DNA of 15,859 nt, from positions 1 through 15,859 of the forward strand of contig CAMKYP010000031.1 of NCBI GenBank assembly GCA_946477505.1. Direction: 5' to 3'. Origin of the DNA: an uncultured Dechloromonas sp. Its GTDB lineage: Bacteria; Pseudomonadota; Gammaproteobacteria; Burkholderiales; Rhodocyclaceae. Made by a program: the position numbers and the translations under genes. Shown piece after piece: positions 1 through 6,774 of the stretch; the first letter of the stretch is position 1; each line of letters starts with the position of its first letter. The notes under the pieces were generated by a model. The model saw only the letters and a list, made by a program, of their open reading frames with translations, searched no databases and was not told the origin of the DNA.

Positions 1-152
1 TCATCAACATGGGCATGGTCAGCGGCATCCTGCCCGTGGTCGGCGTCCCACTGCCGTTCATGAGCTATGGCGGCACGGCACTGGTCACCCTGTTTCTGGG
101 GATTGGCATGTTGATGTCGATCCATACGCACCGGATGCTGGTCAAAAAATGA
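1..152 (+). CDS. rodA: RodA (MrdB) peptidoglycan glycosyltransferase, C-terminal end only
   Basis: Only the last 49 codons are in the window; the reading frame enters at base 3 and stops at 150-152. The visible tail carries a conserved LPFMSYGGTA stretch followed by a hydrophobic segment (LVTLFLGIGMLMSI) and a short basic end, as in the last transmembrane helix of SEDS-family proteins. RodA polymerises glycan strands for cell-wall elongation in the inner membrane together with PBP2. FtsW is the alternative SEDS protein, but the directly overlapping rlpA gene is the classical neighbour of rodA (mrdA-rodA-rlpA). The stop codon overlaps the rlpA start (ATGA), which suggests translational coupling. 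Confidence 0.85.
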   Translation, partial: INMGMVSGILPVVGVPLPFMSYGGTALVTLFLGIGMLMSIHTHRMLVKK

Positions 153-1141
153 AGCACCTGCTCGCGCCGCTCGCTGTTGCACTGCTCATGGCCGCTTGCG
201 GTGGCCCCGGCCCTGTGCGTGAACCCGGCACCGATGCTCCCAAGGCGCCGACGACCAAGACACCCACCCCGACGAAGAAGCCAACCGCCGTGCTCAAGCG
301 GGGAGGCGGCTTCTACAAGGACGACGGCCCGGCCGACGAAATTCCCGATGGCCTGGAAGATATTCCGGACGCCGAGCCCAAATGGGAACCGCTGCACAAG
401 CCGGCGACAAAGCCCTATGTCGTTCTCGGGAAGGAATATGTTCCCAACACCGCGGTCAAGCCGTACAAAGTACGGGGCATCGCCAGCTGGTACGGCAAGA
501 AATTTCACGGCCAGAAAACCTCCATCGGCGAGCCCTACGACATGTTCGCCATGACAGCCGCCCATACCACGCTGGCACTGCCTTCCTATGCCAGGGTGAC
601 CAACATCCAGACCGGCAAATCGGTCATCGTGCGCGTCACCGACCGGGGGCCATTCCACGCCGACCGGGTCATCGATCTTTCCTACACGGCCGCCTACAAG
701 CTCGGGCTGATCAATGGCGGCAGCGGCCAGGTCGAGGTTGAGGCGATCATTCCGGGCGAAGCAAGCGGAACGACCTACGCCCAGGTCACACCAGCCCGCC
801 CAAGCATCGCCGAAAGCGATGACATCGCCCAGTTTGCCCGAGGCATCGCGGAGGAAAAGCCGGCACAAACTGCCACGATGACCGGAATGAGCGGTGAAAC
901 GGGCATGGCCAAGGGGGTTTATCTGCAACTAGGTGCCTTTTCCAGCGTCGATAATGCCGAAAACCTGAAGAATCACCTGATGCGCGAACTGGATTGGCTG
1001 GTCGAGCCGATGCGTATCCACCCGGCCGGCGGCATTCACCGCCTGCAGCTGGGACCTTACGCCAGTCGCGGCGATGCCGAAAAGATCGCGGATAAAATCC
1101 GCGCCGCACTCGGCTTCAAACCGACTTTCGTCACCCGCTGA
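149..1141 (+). CDS. rlpA: RlpA: septal-ring lytic transglycosylase, lipoprotein with DPBB and SPOR domains
   Basis: 330 aa. The N-terminus is a lipoprotein signal: a hydrophobic stretch ending in LLMAAC with Cys17 as the lipidation site (Met at -3 is a slightly unusual lipobox residue). A Pro/Lys/Thr-rich linker (about 20-50) follows. The double-psi beta-barrel domain (about 107-200) starts with VRGIASWYGKKFHG. In Pseudomonas aeruginosa RlpA the functional residues are E120, H131 and D157; the aligned residues here, E128, H139 and D165, keep the same spacing. A SPOR domain (about 256-327, GVYLQLGAFSS...) binds denuded septal glycan. The family cleaves peptidoglycan strands lacking stem peptides at the outer-membrane face of the septum. 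The start overlaps the rodA stop. The gene converges with the downstream regulator with only 6 bases between them and no visible terminator. Confidence 0.95.
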   Translation: MKHLLAPLAVALLMAACGGPGPVREPGTDAPKAPTTKTPTPTKKPTAVLKRGGGFYKDDGPADEIPDGLEDIPDAEPKWEPLHKPATKPYVVLGKEYVPNTAVKPYKVRGIASWYGKKFHGQKTSIGEPYDMFAMTAAHTTLALPSYARVTNIQTGKSVIVRVTDRGPFHADRVIDLSYTAAYKLGLINGGSGQVEVEAIIPGEASGTTYAQVTPARPSIAESDDIAQFARGIAEEKPAQTATMTGMSGETGMAKGVYLQLGAFSSVDNAENLKNHLMRELDWLVEPMRIHPAGGIHRLQLGPYASRGDAEKIADKIRAALGFKPTFVTR

Positions 1142-1147
1142 TCGAAC

Positions 1148-2041
1148 TCACTCCAGGCTGACCCGGGCAACCACGACGTTACCCTTGCCCTGATACTCCA
1201 GCGAGGCAAAACTCATCATCCGGGCCATTGCGATACCGCGACCATTGGGATCGAAAGCCCGATCGGGATCGAAGCTCAGGAACTTATCCCACACGAACCC
1301 GGCCCCTTGATCGGTAATCGTATATGTCAGAAACCGGGCATCGCGCTCCACCCGTACCGTCGCAAAACGCCCCTGGAATTGCGGCAAGGCCAGACGGCGC
1401 TGGATTTCCCCCTCCCAGTCGCCTTCCCACTTGAGCAAGGATTTTTCCTGATAGCTGACGCCCAGATTGCCGTGTTCGACGGCATTGACCATCAGGTCGG
1501 AAAGGCCTGGCGCGACGACATCCGGAACCGGGCACATATCGGCCAGCACCGGAACCAGCGAGGCAATATCGTCGAGCGTCACGAAGCTGTATTCGACATT
1601 CCGGATCAGCGCCTGCGCTTCCTCCAGGCGAGCCGCACGACTGCGCAGTTGGCGACGACCACGCCTATCCTCCAGCGCGGCCCTGACAATCGAAATCAGC
1701 GCTTCCGGCTCATAGGGCTTGGTGAGATAGTAATAAGCACCCGCTTCGAGCCCTTCGCGCACTTGATCGGGCGACGACGCCGCCGTCTGCATAATGACCG
1801 GAACGTCGCCAAAACGCGCTTCTCGCTTCATCCGGCGGAGCAATTCCATGCCATCGAGTTCCGGCATCATGCGATCGAGCACGACCAGAGAAAAATTGCT
1901 GTCGGGAGCGCTCAGACTTAACCAGGCCTCCACCGGATTGCTGTGCATCTCGAGCTCGATATCTTCCTGCTCGAGAAATTCCTCGATGATGAACAGGTTT
2001 AATTGTTCATCATCAACAACGAGGACACGTTCCTTATCCAT
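1148..2041 (-). CDS. Response regulator with RsbW/SpoIIAB-like ATPase output domain
   Basis: 297 aa. The N-terminal receiver domain (about 4-122) has the acidic pair D10/D11, phospho-acceptor D56 (VVLDRMMPELDG), switch Thr86 and invariant Lys108 (LTKPY). A helical linker (about 123-150) leads to a C-terminal GHKL ATPase of the HATPase_c_2 type: N-box with N186/E189 (LMVNAVEHGN), Mg/ATP box D244-G248 (TDQGAG) and a short glycine box NGRGIAMARMM (266-276). There is no DNA-binding domain, PP2C phosphatase or GGDEF domain, and no H-box. The ATPase type is that of anti-sigma serine kinases (RsbW, SpoIIAB), so a protein partner as output is likely; that is inference. The ATG lies inside the end of the kinase gene (shared ATGGATAA, 8-base overlap), with an AAGGAGAG ribosome site in the kinase tail, so the pair is translationally coupled. 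No anti-sigma antagonist or sigma factor lies in the window. Confidence 0.85.
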   Translation of the reverse strand: MDKERVLVVDDEQLNLFIIEEFLEQEDIELEMHSNPVEAWLSLSAPDSNFSLVVLDRMMPELDGMELLRRMKREARFGDVPVIMQTAASSPDQVREGLEAGAYYYLTKPYEPEALISIVRAALEDRRGRRQLRSRAARLEEAQALIRNVEYSFVTLDDIASLVPVLADMCPVPDVVAPGLSDLMVNAVEHGNLGVSYQEKSLLKWEGDWEGEIQRRLALPQFQGRFATVRVERDARFLTYTITDQGAGFVWDKFLSFDPDRAFDPNGRGIAMARMMSFASLEYQGKGNVVVARVSLE

Positions 2042-3779
2042 TGCTCAGTCTCTCTCCTTCGCCAAGGGCCAGATGCCGAACGGGTAGCCGCACGGTAAAG
2101 CAGGCTCCGCCATTCTGGCGATTCTGTGCATAGATCATACCGCAATGCAGACGAATAATTTCCCGACACAACGCGAGTCCAAGACCGGAACCGCCAGCCC
2201 CGCTGCTTGTCGTCGAGCTTTGCGCGAAATTGTCGAAGATGCTCTCCAGTTCATCCGCCGGAATGCCCGCTCCGCAGTCTTCAACGACCAATCTCAAGGC
2301 AGCTACCTCCTCCCCTGACACGACCATGCTGTCAGGCCTGAGGTTAACGGACACCACGCTCCCCTGCGGCGCGAATTTCCCGGCATTCGAAAGCAGGTTG
2401 CGAACGACCTGGGCCAAACGTTCGAGATCACCGTGCATCTCCGCATCGCCTTCACAGGAAAACGCGATCCGTTGTCCGCGGAGTTCGAACAGGGCGTGTA
2501 GCTCCGAAATCACGCGGCGCACAAGCTCGGCGAAATCGAGTGCGACCGGCTGCACCGACATCGTGCCGGCCTCCAGCCTGGAGAGATCGAGCAGGTCGTT
2601 AAGCAGAACAAGCAGGCGCTTCCCGCTATCCTGAATCAACTGGAAATATCCGCGCAAGCGCTCGTCATTGATTTTGCCAACCCTGTCTGCCCCCAGGCGG
2701 GCGCATGAAAGGATGCCATGCATCGGTGTCCTGAGCTCATGCGACATGTTCGACAGGAATTCCGATTTCGCACGGTTGGCCGACTCCGCCGCTTCCTTGG
2801 CCTGCAGGAGATCAGCCGTACGACTATCGACCAGGGCCTGCAGATGTTCGCTATGCTCGCGCAACGCCGCTTCCGCAGCCTTGGCACGGGTAATCTCCCG
2901 GCCCGTGCCCCGATAGCCGACGAAGCGCCCCGCCTCGTCAAAAATGGGATTGCCGGACACCGAATACCAGTGAAGAAGCCCATCTTCTCCACGGATGGGA
3001 TATTCGAAGTCGGCAAATGGCCGGCGCTCCGCCAACAATGCCTTATGTGCCGCCCAATCCGCCTCGGTAAGCACGATCGGCAATTCCCAGCGTCGCTTGC
3101 CCTGGGTACCACGGATACTCATGCCTGCCCGGCTCAATCCGGACGAGAGCTCGCGAAACCGAAGATCGGCATCCTGCTCCCACAGCCAATCCGACGAAAG
3201 CGTCGCCAGATCGCGAAACCGCGCCTCGCTCCGTGCCAGGGCGGCGTTCACCTGGCGCAGGCTGGCCAGGTGCCAATTGTAGAGAGGCCATAGAATGAGT
3301 ACCGCAAGCACCGCACTGACCAGCGAAGCGAACAATGTATCGTAGATTTCATCGCGCAGGCTGCTCTCGACCTTCAGCATCCCAACGGTACGCTCATCGA
3401 GCTTGATCGGCGCGCTCCCGGAAACACTGGGCCAGGAAGGTGGATCGCTGAGTGTGGCGATAGTTGAGCCCAATGAATCCTCGAGCGTGGTTCGGTGCTC
3501 GGGATAAATACGCTCGGCAATCGCGTCGAGCATCTCTCCCGGTGCCCAACGCCAAGCACCCGGCGCCTCGGCTGCGAAACGCGCCGCAATTTCAGCCTGG
3601 GCGTTGGCCTGCGTCGCCATGTCCTCGGAGAGACGCGAATACTCAAGCAGCAGATGTACGCCAGGCATTACCAGGCTCAGGATCAGCAACAGCACGCCCC
3701 ATGCCACCGCAGGTCGCGCGGCTCGCACCGAAAAATCTTCCGGGTCCGCATGAATTGCTTGCCGAGATTGTGCGCACAT
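2034..3779 (-). CDS. Membrane-bound PAS-domain sensor histidine kinase
   Basis: 581 aa. Two transmembrane segments (about 25-46 and 148-168) frame a periplasmic region of about 100 residues that I cannot assign to a named sensor fold. A PAS domain (about 182-300, ending YRGTGREITRAK) and a coiled coil (about 297-340) follow. The HisKA dimerisation domain has the H-box SNMSHELRTP with phospho-acceptor His347. The HATPase_c domain has N-box N461/N465, G1 box DCGAGIP (501-507), F-box around F515-F518 and G2 box GGSGLGLAL (529-537). There is no attached receiver domain, so it should transfer phosphate to a separate regulator; the overlapping downstream gene is the obvious partner. ATG 3777-3779 is preceded by GGAGGG eight bases upstream. 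The gene is divergent from ubiU and shares a 116-bp intergenic region containing an FNR-like site. The signal sensed is unknown. Confidence 0.9.
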   Translation of the reverse strand: MCAQSRQAIHADPEDFSVRAARPAVAWGVLLLILSLVMPGVHLLLEYSRLSEDMATQANAQAEIAARFAAEAPGAWRWAPGEMLDAIAERIYPEHRTTLEDSLGSTIATLSDPPSWPSVSGSAPIKLDERTVGMLKVESSLRDEIYDTLFASLVSAVLAVLILWPLYNWHLASLRQVNAALARSEARFRDLATLSSDWLWEQDADLRFRELSSGLSRAGMSIRGTQGKRRWELPIVLTEADWAAHKALLAERRPFADFEYPIRGEDGLLHWYSVSGNPIFDEAGRFVGYRGTGREITRAKAAEAALREHSEHLQALVDSRTADLLQAKEAAESANRAKSEFLSNMSHELRTPMHGILSCARLGADRVGKINDERLRGYFQLIQDSGKRLLVLLNDLLDLSRLEAGTMSVQPVALDFAELVRRVISELHALFELRGQRIAFSCEGDAEMHGDLERLAQVVRNLLSNAGKFAPQGSVVSVNLRPDSMVVSGEEVAALRLVVEDCGAGIPADELESIFDNFAQSSTTSSGAGGSGLGLALCREIIRLHCGMIYAQNRQNGGACFTVRLPVRHLALGEGERLSNG

Positions 3780-3826
3780 TTTACTTACCCTCCGTTTTGA
3801 TTCTGATCTTCGGATCGCCCACCTGT

Positions 3827-3840
3827 TTGACGAGGATCAA
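3827..3840 (+). promoter_or_regulatory. FNR/Anr-type operator upstream of ubiUVT
   Basis: The sequence TTGAC-GAGG-ATCAA matches the FNR/Anr consensus TTGAT-N4-ATCAA at 9 of 10 defined positions. Its centre (3833.5) lies about 41 bp upstream of the start expected from the -10 box at 3862-3867, the classic spacing for class II FNR activation. Escherichia coli ubiUV is known to be Fnr-activated, so the placement makes biological sense. The site also lies between the divergent kinase gene and ubiU and could affect both. Confidence 0.75.
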
Positions 3841-3861
3841 TGGCATGCAATTTGGTGTGGC

Positions 3862-3867
3862 TATACT
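3862..3867 (+). promoter_or_regulatory. Probable -10 box of the ubiUVT promoter
   Basis: TATACT matches TATAAT at 5 of 6 positions and would give a start near 3874, about 22 bases before the ubiU ATG. No good -35 hexamer is found at 16-18 bp (that stretch is roughly AATGGC), which is what an activator-dependent class II promoter often looks like. TTGACG at 3827 is too far (29-bp spacer) to be the -35 box and is better read as half of the FNR site. Confidence 0.6.
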
Positions 3868-3895
3868 CCCGCGCTTGATATTCCGGAGTCTTCCC

Positions 3896-4903
3896 ATGAG
3901 CTCCCTGCCCGATCTCGTCTGTCCCGCCGGCAGCCTTCCGGCCCTCAAGGCGGCTGTCGACAACGGCGCTGACGCCGTCTATCTCGGCTACAAAAACGAC
4001 ACCAACGCCCGCAATTTCGCCGGCCTCAACTTCGACGCCAAATCGATGGCCGAAGGCGTCCGCTACGCCCATGCCAAGGGCCGCGAAGTGCTGATGGCGA
4101 TCAACACCTTCCCGCAAGCCGGACGCACCGCCGACTGGCATGCCGCCGTCGATGGTGCCGTCGATCAGGGTGTCGATGCGATCATCCTGGCCGATATCGG
4201 CCTGCTCGATTACGCGACTCGGAAACATCCCCAGCAGCGCCTGCATCTGTCGGTTCAGGGATCGGCCACCAGCTACGAGGCAATCAACTTCTGCCAGCGC
4301 GAATTCGGCGTCCGCCGCGCCGTGCTGCCGCGGGTACTGACCCTGGCGCAAGTCGAGCATGTCATCAAGAACACCAGCGTCGAGATCGAGGTATTCGGCT
4401 TCGGCAGCCTGTGCGTCATGAACGAGGGGCGCTGCTGGCTATCCTCCTACGCCTGTGGCGAATCGCCGAACACGGTCGGTGCCTGCTCGCCTGCCAAGTA
4501 CGTCAAATGGGACAAGAAACCGGGCGCCATGGAAACGCGGCTCAACGGCATCCTGATCGACCGCTTCGGCGACGATGAGCCGGCGGGTTACCCGACGCTG
4601 TGCAAGGGGCGCTTCGAAGTCCAGGGCGAAATCTATTACGCTCTGGAGGAGCCGACCAGCCTGAACGTGCTGGAATTGCTGCCCGACATCATCAAGATCG
4701 GCGTCAAGGCGATCAAGGTCGAAGGCCGCCAACGCAGCCCGACCTATGTCGCCCAGGTCACCCGCACCTTGCGCGCCGCCCTTGACGCCGCCCGCGACAG
4801 CGCCGAACGTTTCCACGTCAAGCCCGTCTGGCAGGCCGAATTGGCCAAGGTTTCCGAAGGCAGCCAGGCTACCCTTGGCGCCTACAACCGGCCGTGGCGC
4901 TGA
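3896..4903 (+). CDS. ubiU: UbiU: O2-independent ubiquinone hydroxylation protein (U32 peptidase-like, 4Fe-4S)
   Basis: 335 aa from ATG 3896, chosen because CGGAG lies eight bases upstream and MSSLPDLVCPAGSLPALK is the typical family N-terminus; the frame runs open further upstream but without a ribosome site. It is a U32-family TIM-barrel-like protein with the family hallmarks QGSATSYEAINF, FGFGSLCVMNEGRCWLSSY and IKVEGRQRSPTY. Cysteines C173, C180, C197 and C236 have the same spacing (7, 17, 39) as the four 4Fe-4S ligands of E. coli UbiU (C169, C176, C193, C232). UbiU acts with UbiV in the cytoplasm in anaerobic ring hydroxylations of the ubiquinone pathway, drawing oxygen from prephenate rather than O2. 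ubiV follows after 10 bases. Despite peptidase-like names in databases, protease activity is not expected. Confidence 0.96.
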   Translation: MSSLPDLVCPAGSLPALKAAVDNGADAVYLGYKNDTNARNFAGLNFDAKSMAEGVRYAHAKGREVLMAINTFPQAGRTADWHAAVDGAVDQGVDAIILADIGLLDYATRKHPQQRLHLSVQGSATSYEAINFCQREFGVRRAVLPRVLTLAQVEHVIKNTSVEIEVFGFGSLCVMNEGRCWLSSYACGESPNTVGACSPAKYVKWDKKPGAMETRLNGILIDRFGDDEPAGYPTLCKGRFEVQGEIYYALEEPTSLNVLELLPDIIKIGVKAIKVEGRQRSPTYVAQVTRTLRAALDAARDSAERFHVKPVWQAELAKVSEGSQATLGAYNRPWR

Positions 4904-4913
4904 AGGATTACGC

Positions 4914-5816
4914 ATGAAACTGTCTCTCGGACCCCTGCTCTATTTCTGGCCCAAGGCCGAAGTCATGGAGTTCTACGCCGACATGGCGCAGAACCCGGCC
5001 CTCGACATCATCTACGTTGGCGAGGTCGTCTGCTCGCGCCGCCAACAACTTCGCACCGCCGACTGGATCGGTCTGGCGCGCGACCTGACCGATGCCGGCA
5101 AGGAAGTCGTCGTCTCCGCCCAGGCCCTGCTCGAATCGGAAAGCGATCTGAAGGCATTGCGCCGATTGGTCGATGAAGCAGGCTGCAAGCTTGAAGCCAA
5201 CGACCTGGGCGCGGTCAATCTGACTGCCGGCAAGGACTTCGTCGCCGGACCGCACCTCAATATCTACAACGAGGAAACCCTGGCCACCTTTGCCCGCTTC
5301 GGCCTGAAGCGCTGGGTGCCGCCGCTCGAGGCCACGCGAACCCTGATCGACACCCTGCACCGCAGCCGGCCAGCCGGAGTTGAAACCGAGGTCTTCGCCT
5401 TTGGCAAGATTCCGCTTGCCTTCTCGGCGCGCTGCTTCACGGCCCGCCATTACAACCTGAACAAAGACGACTGCCAGTTCAAGTGCCTCGACCACGCCGA
5501 GGGTCTGACGCTGAAAACCCGCGAAGGACAGGACTTCCTGACCATCAACGGCATTCAGACCATGTCGGCGCAGAGCTACAATCTGCTGCACGAGATTCCC
5601 GACATGCTCGCCATGGGCATCGACATCGTCCGCCTCAGCCCGCAGCAACAGCACATGAACGACATCATCGCCGCCTTCGATACCGCGCGGCGCGGACTGC
5701 CGGTCGATGCCGACAGCCGGAACTGGAGCAGCAGCGGTCAGGTTGACGGTTACTGGTTCGGCGATGCGGGCATCCGCCAACACCATACGCAAGCCCTCGC
5801 AACCCTGGGAGCATGA
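4914..5816 (+). CDS. ubiV: UbiV: O2-independent ubiquinone hydroxylation partner of UbiU (4Fe-4S)
   Basis: 300 aa. Another U32-like protein, starting MKLSLGPLLYFWPK and carrying FGKIPLAFSARCFTARHY and the LTINGIQTMSAQSYNL stretch typical of UbiV. C40, C174, C187 and C191 correspond to the four cluster ligands of E. coli UbiV (C39, C180, C193, C197): the last three keep the exact 13 and 4 residue spacing, and C91 is an extra cysteine. UbiU and UbiV form a heterodimer with one 4Fe-4S cluster each and are both needed for anaerobic ubiquinone synthesis. The ATG at 4914 lies 10 bases after the ubiU stop, with AAGGA in the gap. The stop TGA overlaps an ATG of ubiT (ATGA). Confidence 0.96.
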   Translation: MKLSLGPLLYFWPKAEVMEFYADMAQNPALDIIYVGEVVCSRRQQLRTADWIGLARDLTDAGKEVVVSAQALLESESDLKALRRLVDEAGCKLEANDLGAVNLTAGKDFVAGPHLNIYNEETLATFARFGLKRWVPPLEATRTLIDTLHRSRPAGVETEVFAFGKIPLAFSARCFTARHYNLNKDDCQFKCLDHAEGLTLKTREGQDFLTINGIQTMSAQSYNLLHEIPDMLAMGIDIVRLSPQQQHMNDIIAAFDTARRGLPVDADSRNWSSSGQVDGYWFGDAGIRQHHTQALATLGA

Positions 5817-5821
5817 CCATG
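5807..5821 (+). promoter_or_regulatory. Ribosome site deciding the ubiT start
   Basis: GGGAG at 5807-5811 lies at the end of ubiV. It is one base from the ATG at 5813 that overlaps the ubiV stop, but seven bases from the ATG at 5819. Spacing favours 5819 as the true ubiT start; the two choices differ only by Met-Thr. Confidence 0.6.
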
Positions 5822-6271
5822 AACGGCAACTTCACCATCCCCAAATTCAAGCTGCCCGACTTCGTCGCCAGCCTCGGGCAGAAACTCCCGCAATGGCCGC
5901 ACGCGCTGGTTCTGGTCGGTGCGCTCAACGCAGCGCTCAAAATGAAACTGCTGCCGGAAAGCGAACTGGCGATGCTGGAGGACAAGCTGTTCCGTGTCCG
6001 TGTCCTGGATACCGGTGGCGAAGCCTCCTACACCTATCGGCAAGGTCTGTTCCGCCCGGTTTTCCGGCCCGAACGCGACCCCGACCTGGCCTTCGCCGCC
6101 AACCTGTCGGCTTTCCTGCAGTTGCTCGCCCGCCAGGAAGATCCGGATACACTGTTCTTCAATCGCGAGCTGGAAATCACCGGCGACACCGAACTCGGGC
6201 TGATCGTCAAGAACATGCTCGACGCCGTCGAGTGGCCCAAGCTGCCACGTCTGCCGCTGGCCAGCAGCTAA
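5819..6271 (+). CDS. ubiT: UbiT: SCP2-domain lipid-binding protein of O2-independent ubiquinone synthesis
   Basis: 150 aa. An SCP2-type sterol-carrier domain covers most of the protein (about 30-140); the stretch DTLFFNRELEITGDTELGLI is highly typical of UbiT and its aerobic counterpart UbiJ. UbiT is an accessory factor thought to present the hydrophobic prenyl intermediates to UbiU/UbiV. Its position as third gene of a tight ubiUVT cluster decides between UbiT and UbiJ, since UbiJ normally sits with ubiE/ubiB. Translation is probably coupled to ubiV. A GC-rich hairpin follows the stop. Confidence 0.93.
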   Translation: MNGNFTIPKFKLPDFVASLGQKLPQWPHALVLVGALNAALKMKLLPESELAMLEDKLFRVRVLDTGGEASYTYRQGLFRPVFRPERDPDLAFAANLSAFLQLLARQEDPDTLFFNRELEITGDTELGLIVKNMLDAVEWPKLPRLPLASS

Positions 6272-6277
6272 CACGTT

Positions 6278-6297
6278 GGCCGGGTTTGCCCCCGGCC
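6278..6297. terminator. GC-rich hairpin between convergent ubiT and MoaD-like genes
   Basis: GGCCGGG (6278-6284) pairs with CCCGGCC (6291-6297) across a 6-base loop, seven G-C pairs. No T-run follows on either strand, so it is at best a weak or Rho-assisted terminator; its position between the ends of two convergent genes supports a transcript-end role. Confidence 0.4.
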
Positions 6298-6304
6298 TGG
6301 CGGA

Positions 6305-6664
6305 TCAATCGCCGATTGAAATCAGCATCTCGGGCGGTGAAGTCACGCGCCCACCCGTTCGCGGGCCGGGAACGGCGCAGGCCACGTCACCTGTTGCAAT
6401 GATGCTGAGCACTTCTTCCTGCTCGACGGGCGCCATCAAATCCTTCGGCTGAGCGCAGGGTCCCAGATAGACCTTCAGGCTATCAGCCAGTTGGCCATCA
6501 GCACACAGCACCCGCATCGCAAAATCGGGATAGGCATGACCGACGGCGCGGAGCACCTCACCGACCGTCTCACCGCTCGCCATTACTTCGTCGTGACCTC
6601 CCGCCAGCGCACGCAGCTCCATCGGGATATGAACCGAAACCACGGGATACTCGCTCATCAACAT
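6305..6664 (-). CDS. MoaD/ThiS-like beta-grasp protein with a tail beyond the Gly-Gly
   Basis: 119 aa. The N-terminal part (VVSVHIPMELRALAGGHDEV..., then a GETVGEVLRAVGHAYPDF helix) matches the MoaD/ThiS ubiquitin-like sulfur-carrier fold, about residues 7-95. Family members normally end in an exposed Gly-Gly that is adenylated and thiocarboxylated. Here the only C-terminal Gly-Gly is at 104-105 and is followed by 14 residues (RVTSPPEMLISIGD), so the protein cannot act as a classical carrier without trimming. The ATG at 6664 has AAGGAGG (6671-6677) six bases upstream and is preferred over the ATG two codons later. It is separated from phaC by a strong terminator, so it probably has its own promoter, which I could not find. 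It converges with ubiT. The pathway it serves is unknown. Confidence 0.7.
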   Translation of the reverse strand: MLMSEYPVVSVHIPMELRALAGGHDEVMASGETVGEVLRAVGHAYPDFAMRVLCADGQLADSLKVYLGPCAQPKDLMAPVEQEEVLSIIATGDVACAVPGPRTGGRVTSPPEMLISIGD

Positions 6665-6720
6665 GGCGTACCTCCTTGCTTGCTGTGTACGTTGGACAAG
6701 CGGCGTAACGGAAGTTCGCC

Positions 6721-6750
6721 AAAAAGAAAGGGAGGCCGCGGCCTCCCTTT
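6721..6750 (-). terminator. Rho-independent terminator of phaC
   Basis: Bases 6727-6750 form a perfect 24-base palindrome (arms AAAGGGAGGCCG / CGGCCTCCCTTT). On the minus strand it is followed by CTTTTT, giving a strong hairpin plus U-tract 25 bases after the phaC stop. Confidence 0.88.
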
Positions 6751-6774
6751 GCTTGAAACCGATCGCCGGGGCGA

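Noticed and set aside
65..928. 287-codon open frame on the minus strand opposite rlpA
   Set aside because: It is low-complexity antisense translation of a gene with clear DPBB and SPOR domains on the other strand; no ribosome site or family match is visible.
3827..3832. TTGACG as a sigma70 -35 box for ubiU
   Set aside because: The spacer to TATACT would be 29 bases, far too long; the bases are better explained as half of an FNR palindrome.
3464..3895. Upstream extension of the ubiU frame
   Set aside because: It overlaps the kinase gene antisense and the promoter region; the ATG at 3896 has a ribosome site and the family N-terminus.
4908..5792. 294-codon minus-strand frame opposite ubiV
   Set aside because: Shadow of ubiV; no domain is recognisable and the plus strand carries the conserved Fe-S cysteines.
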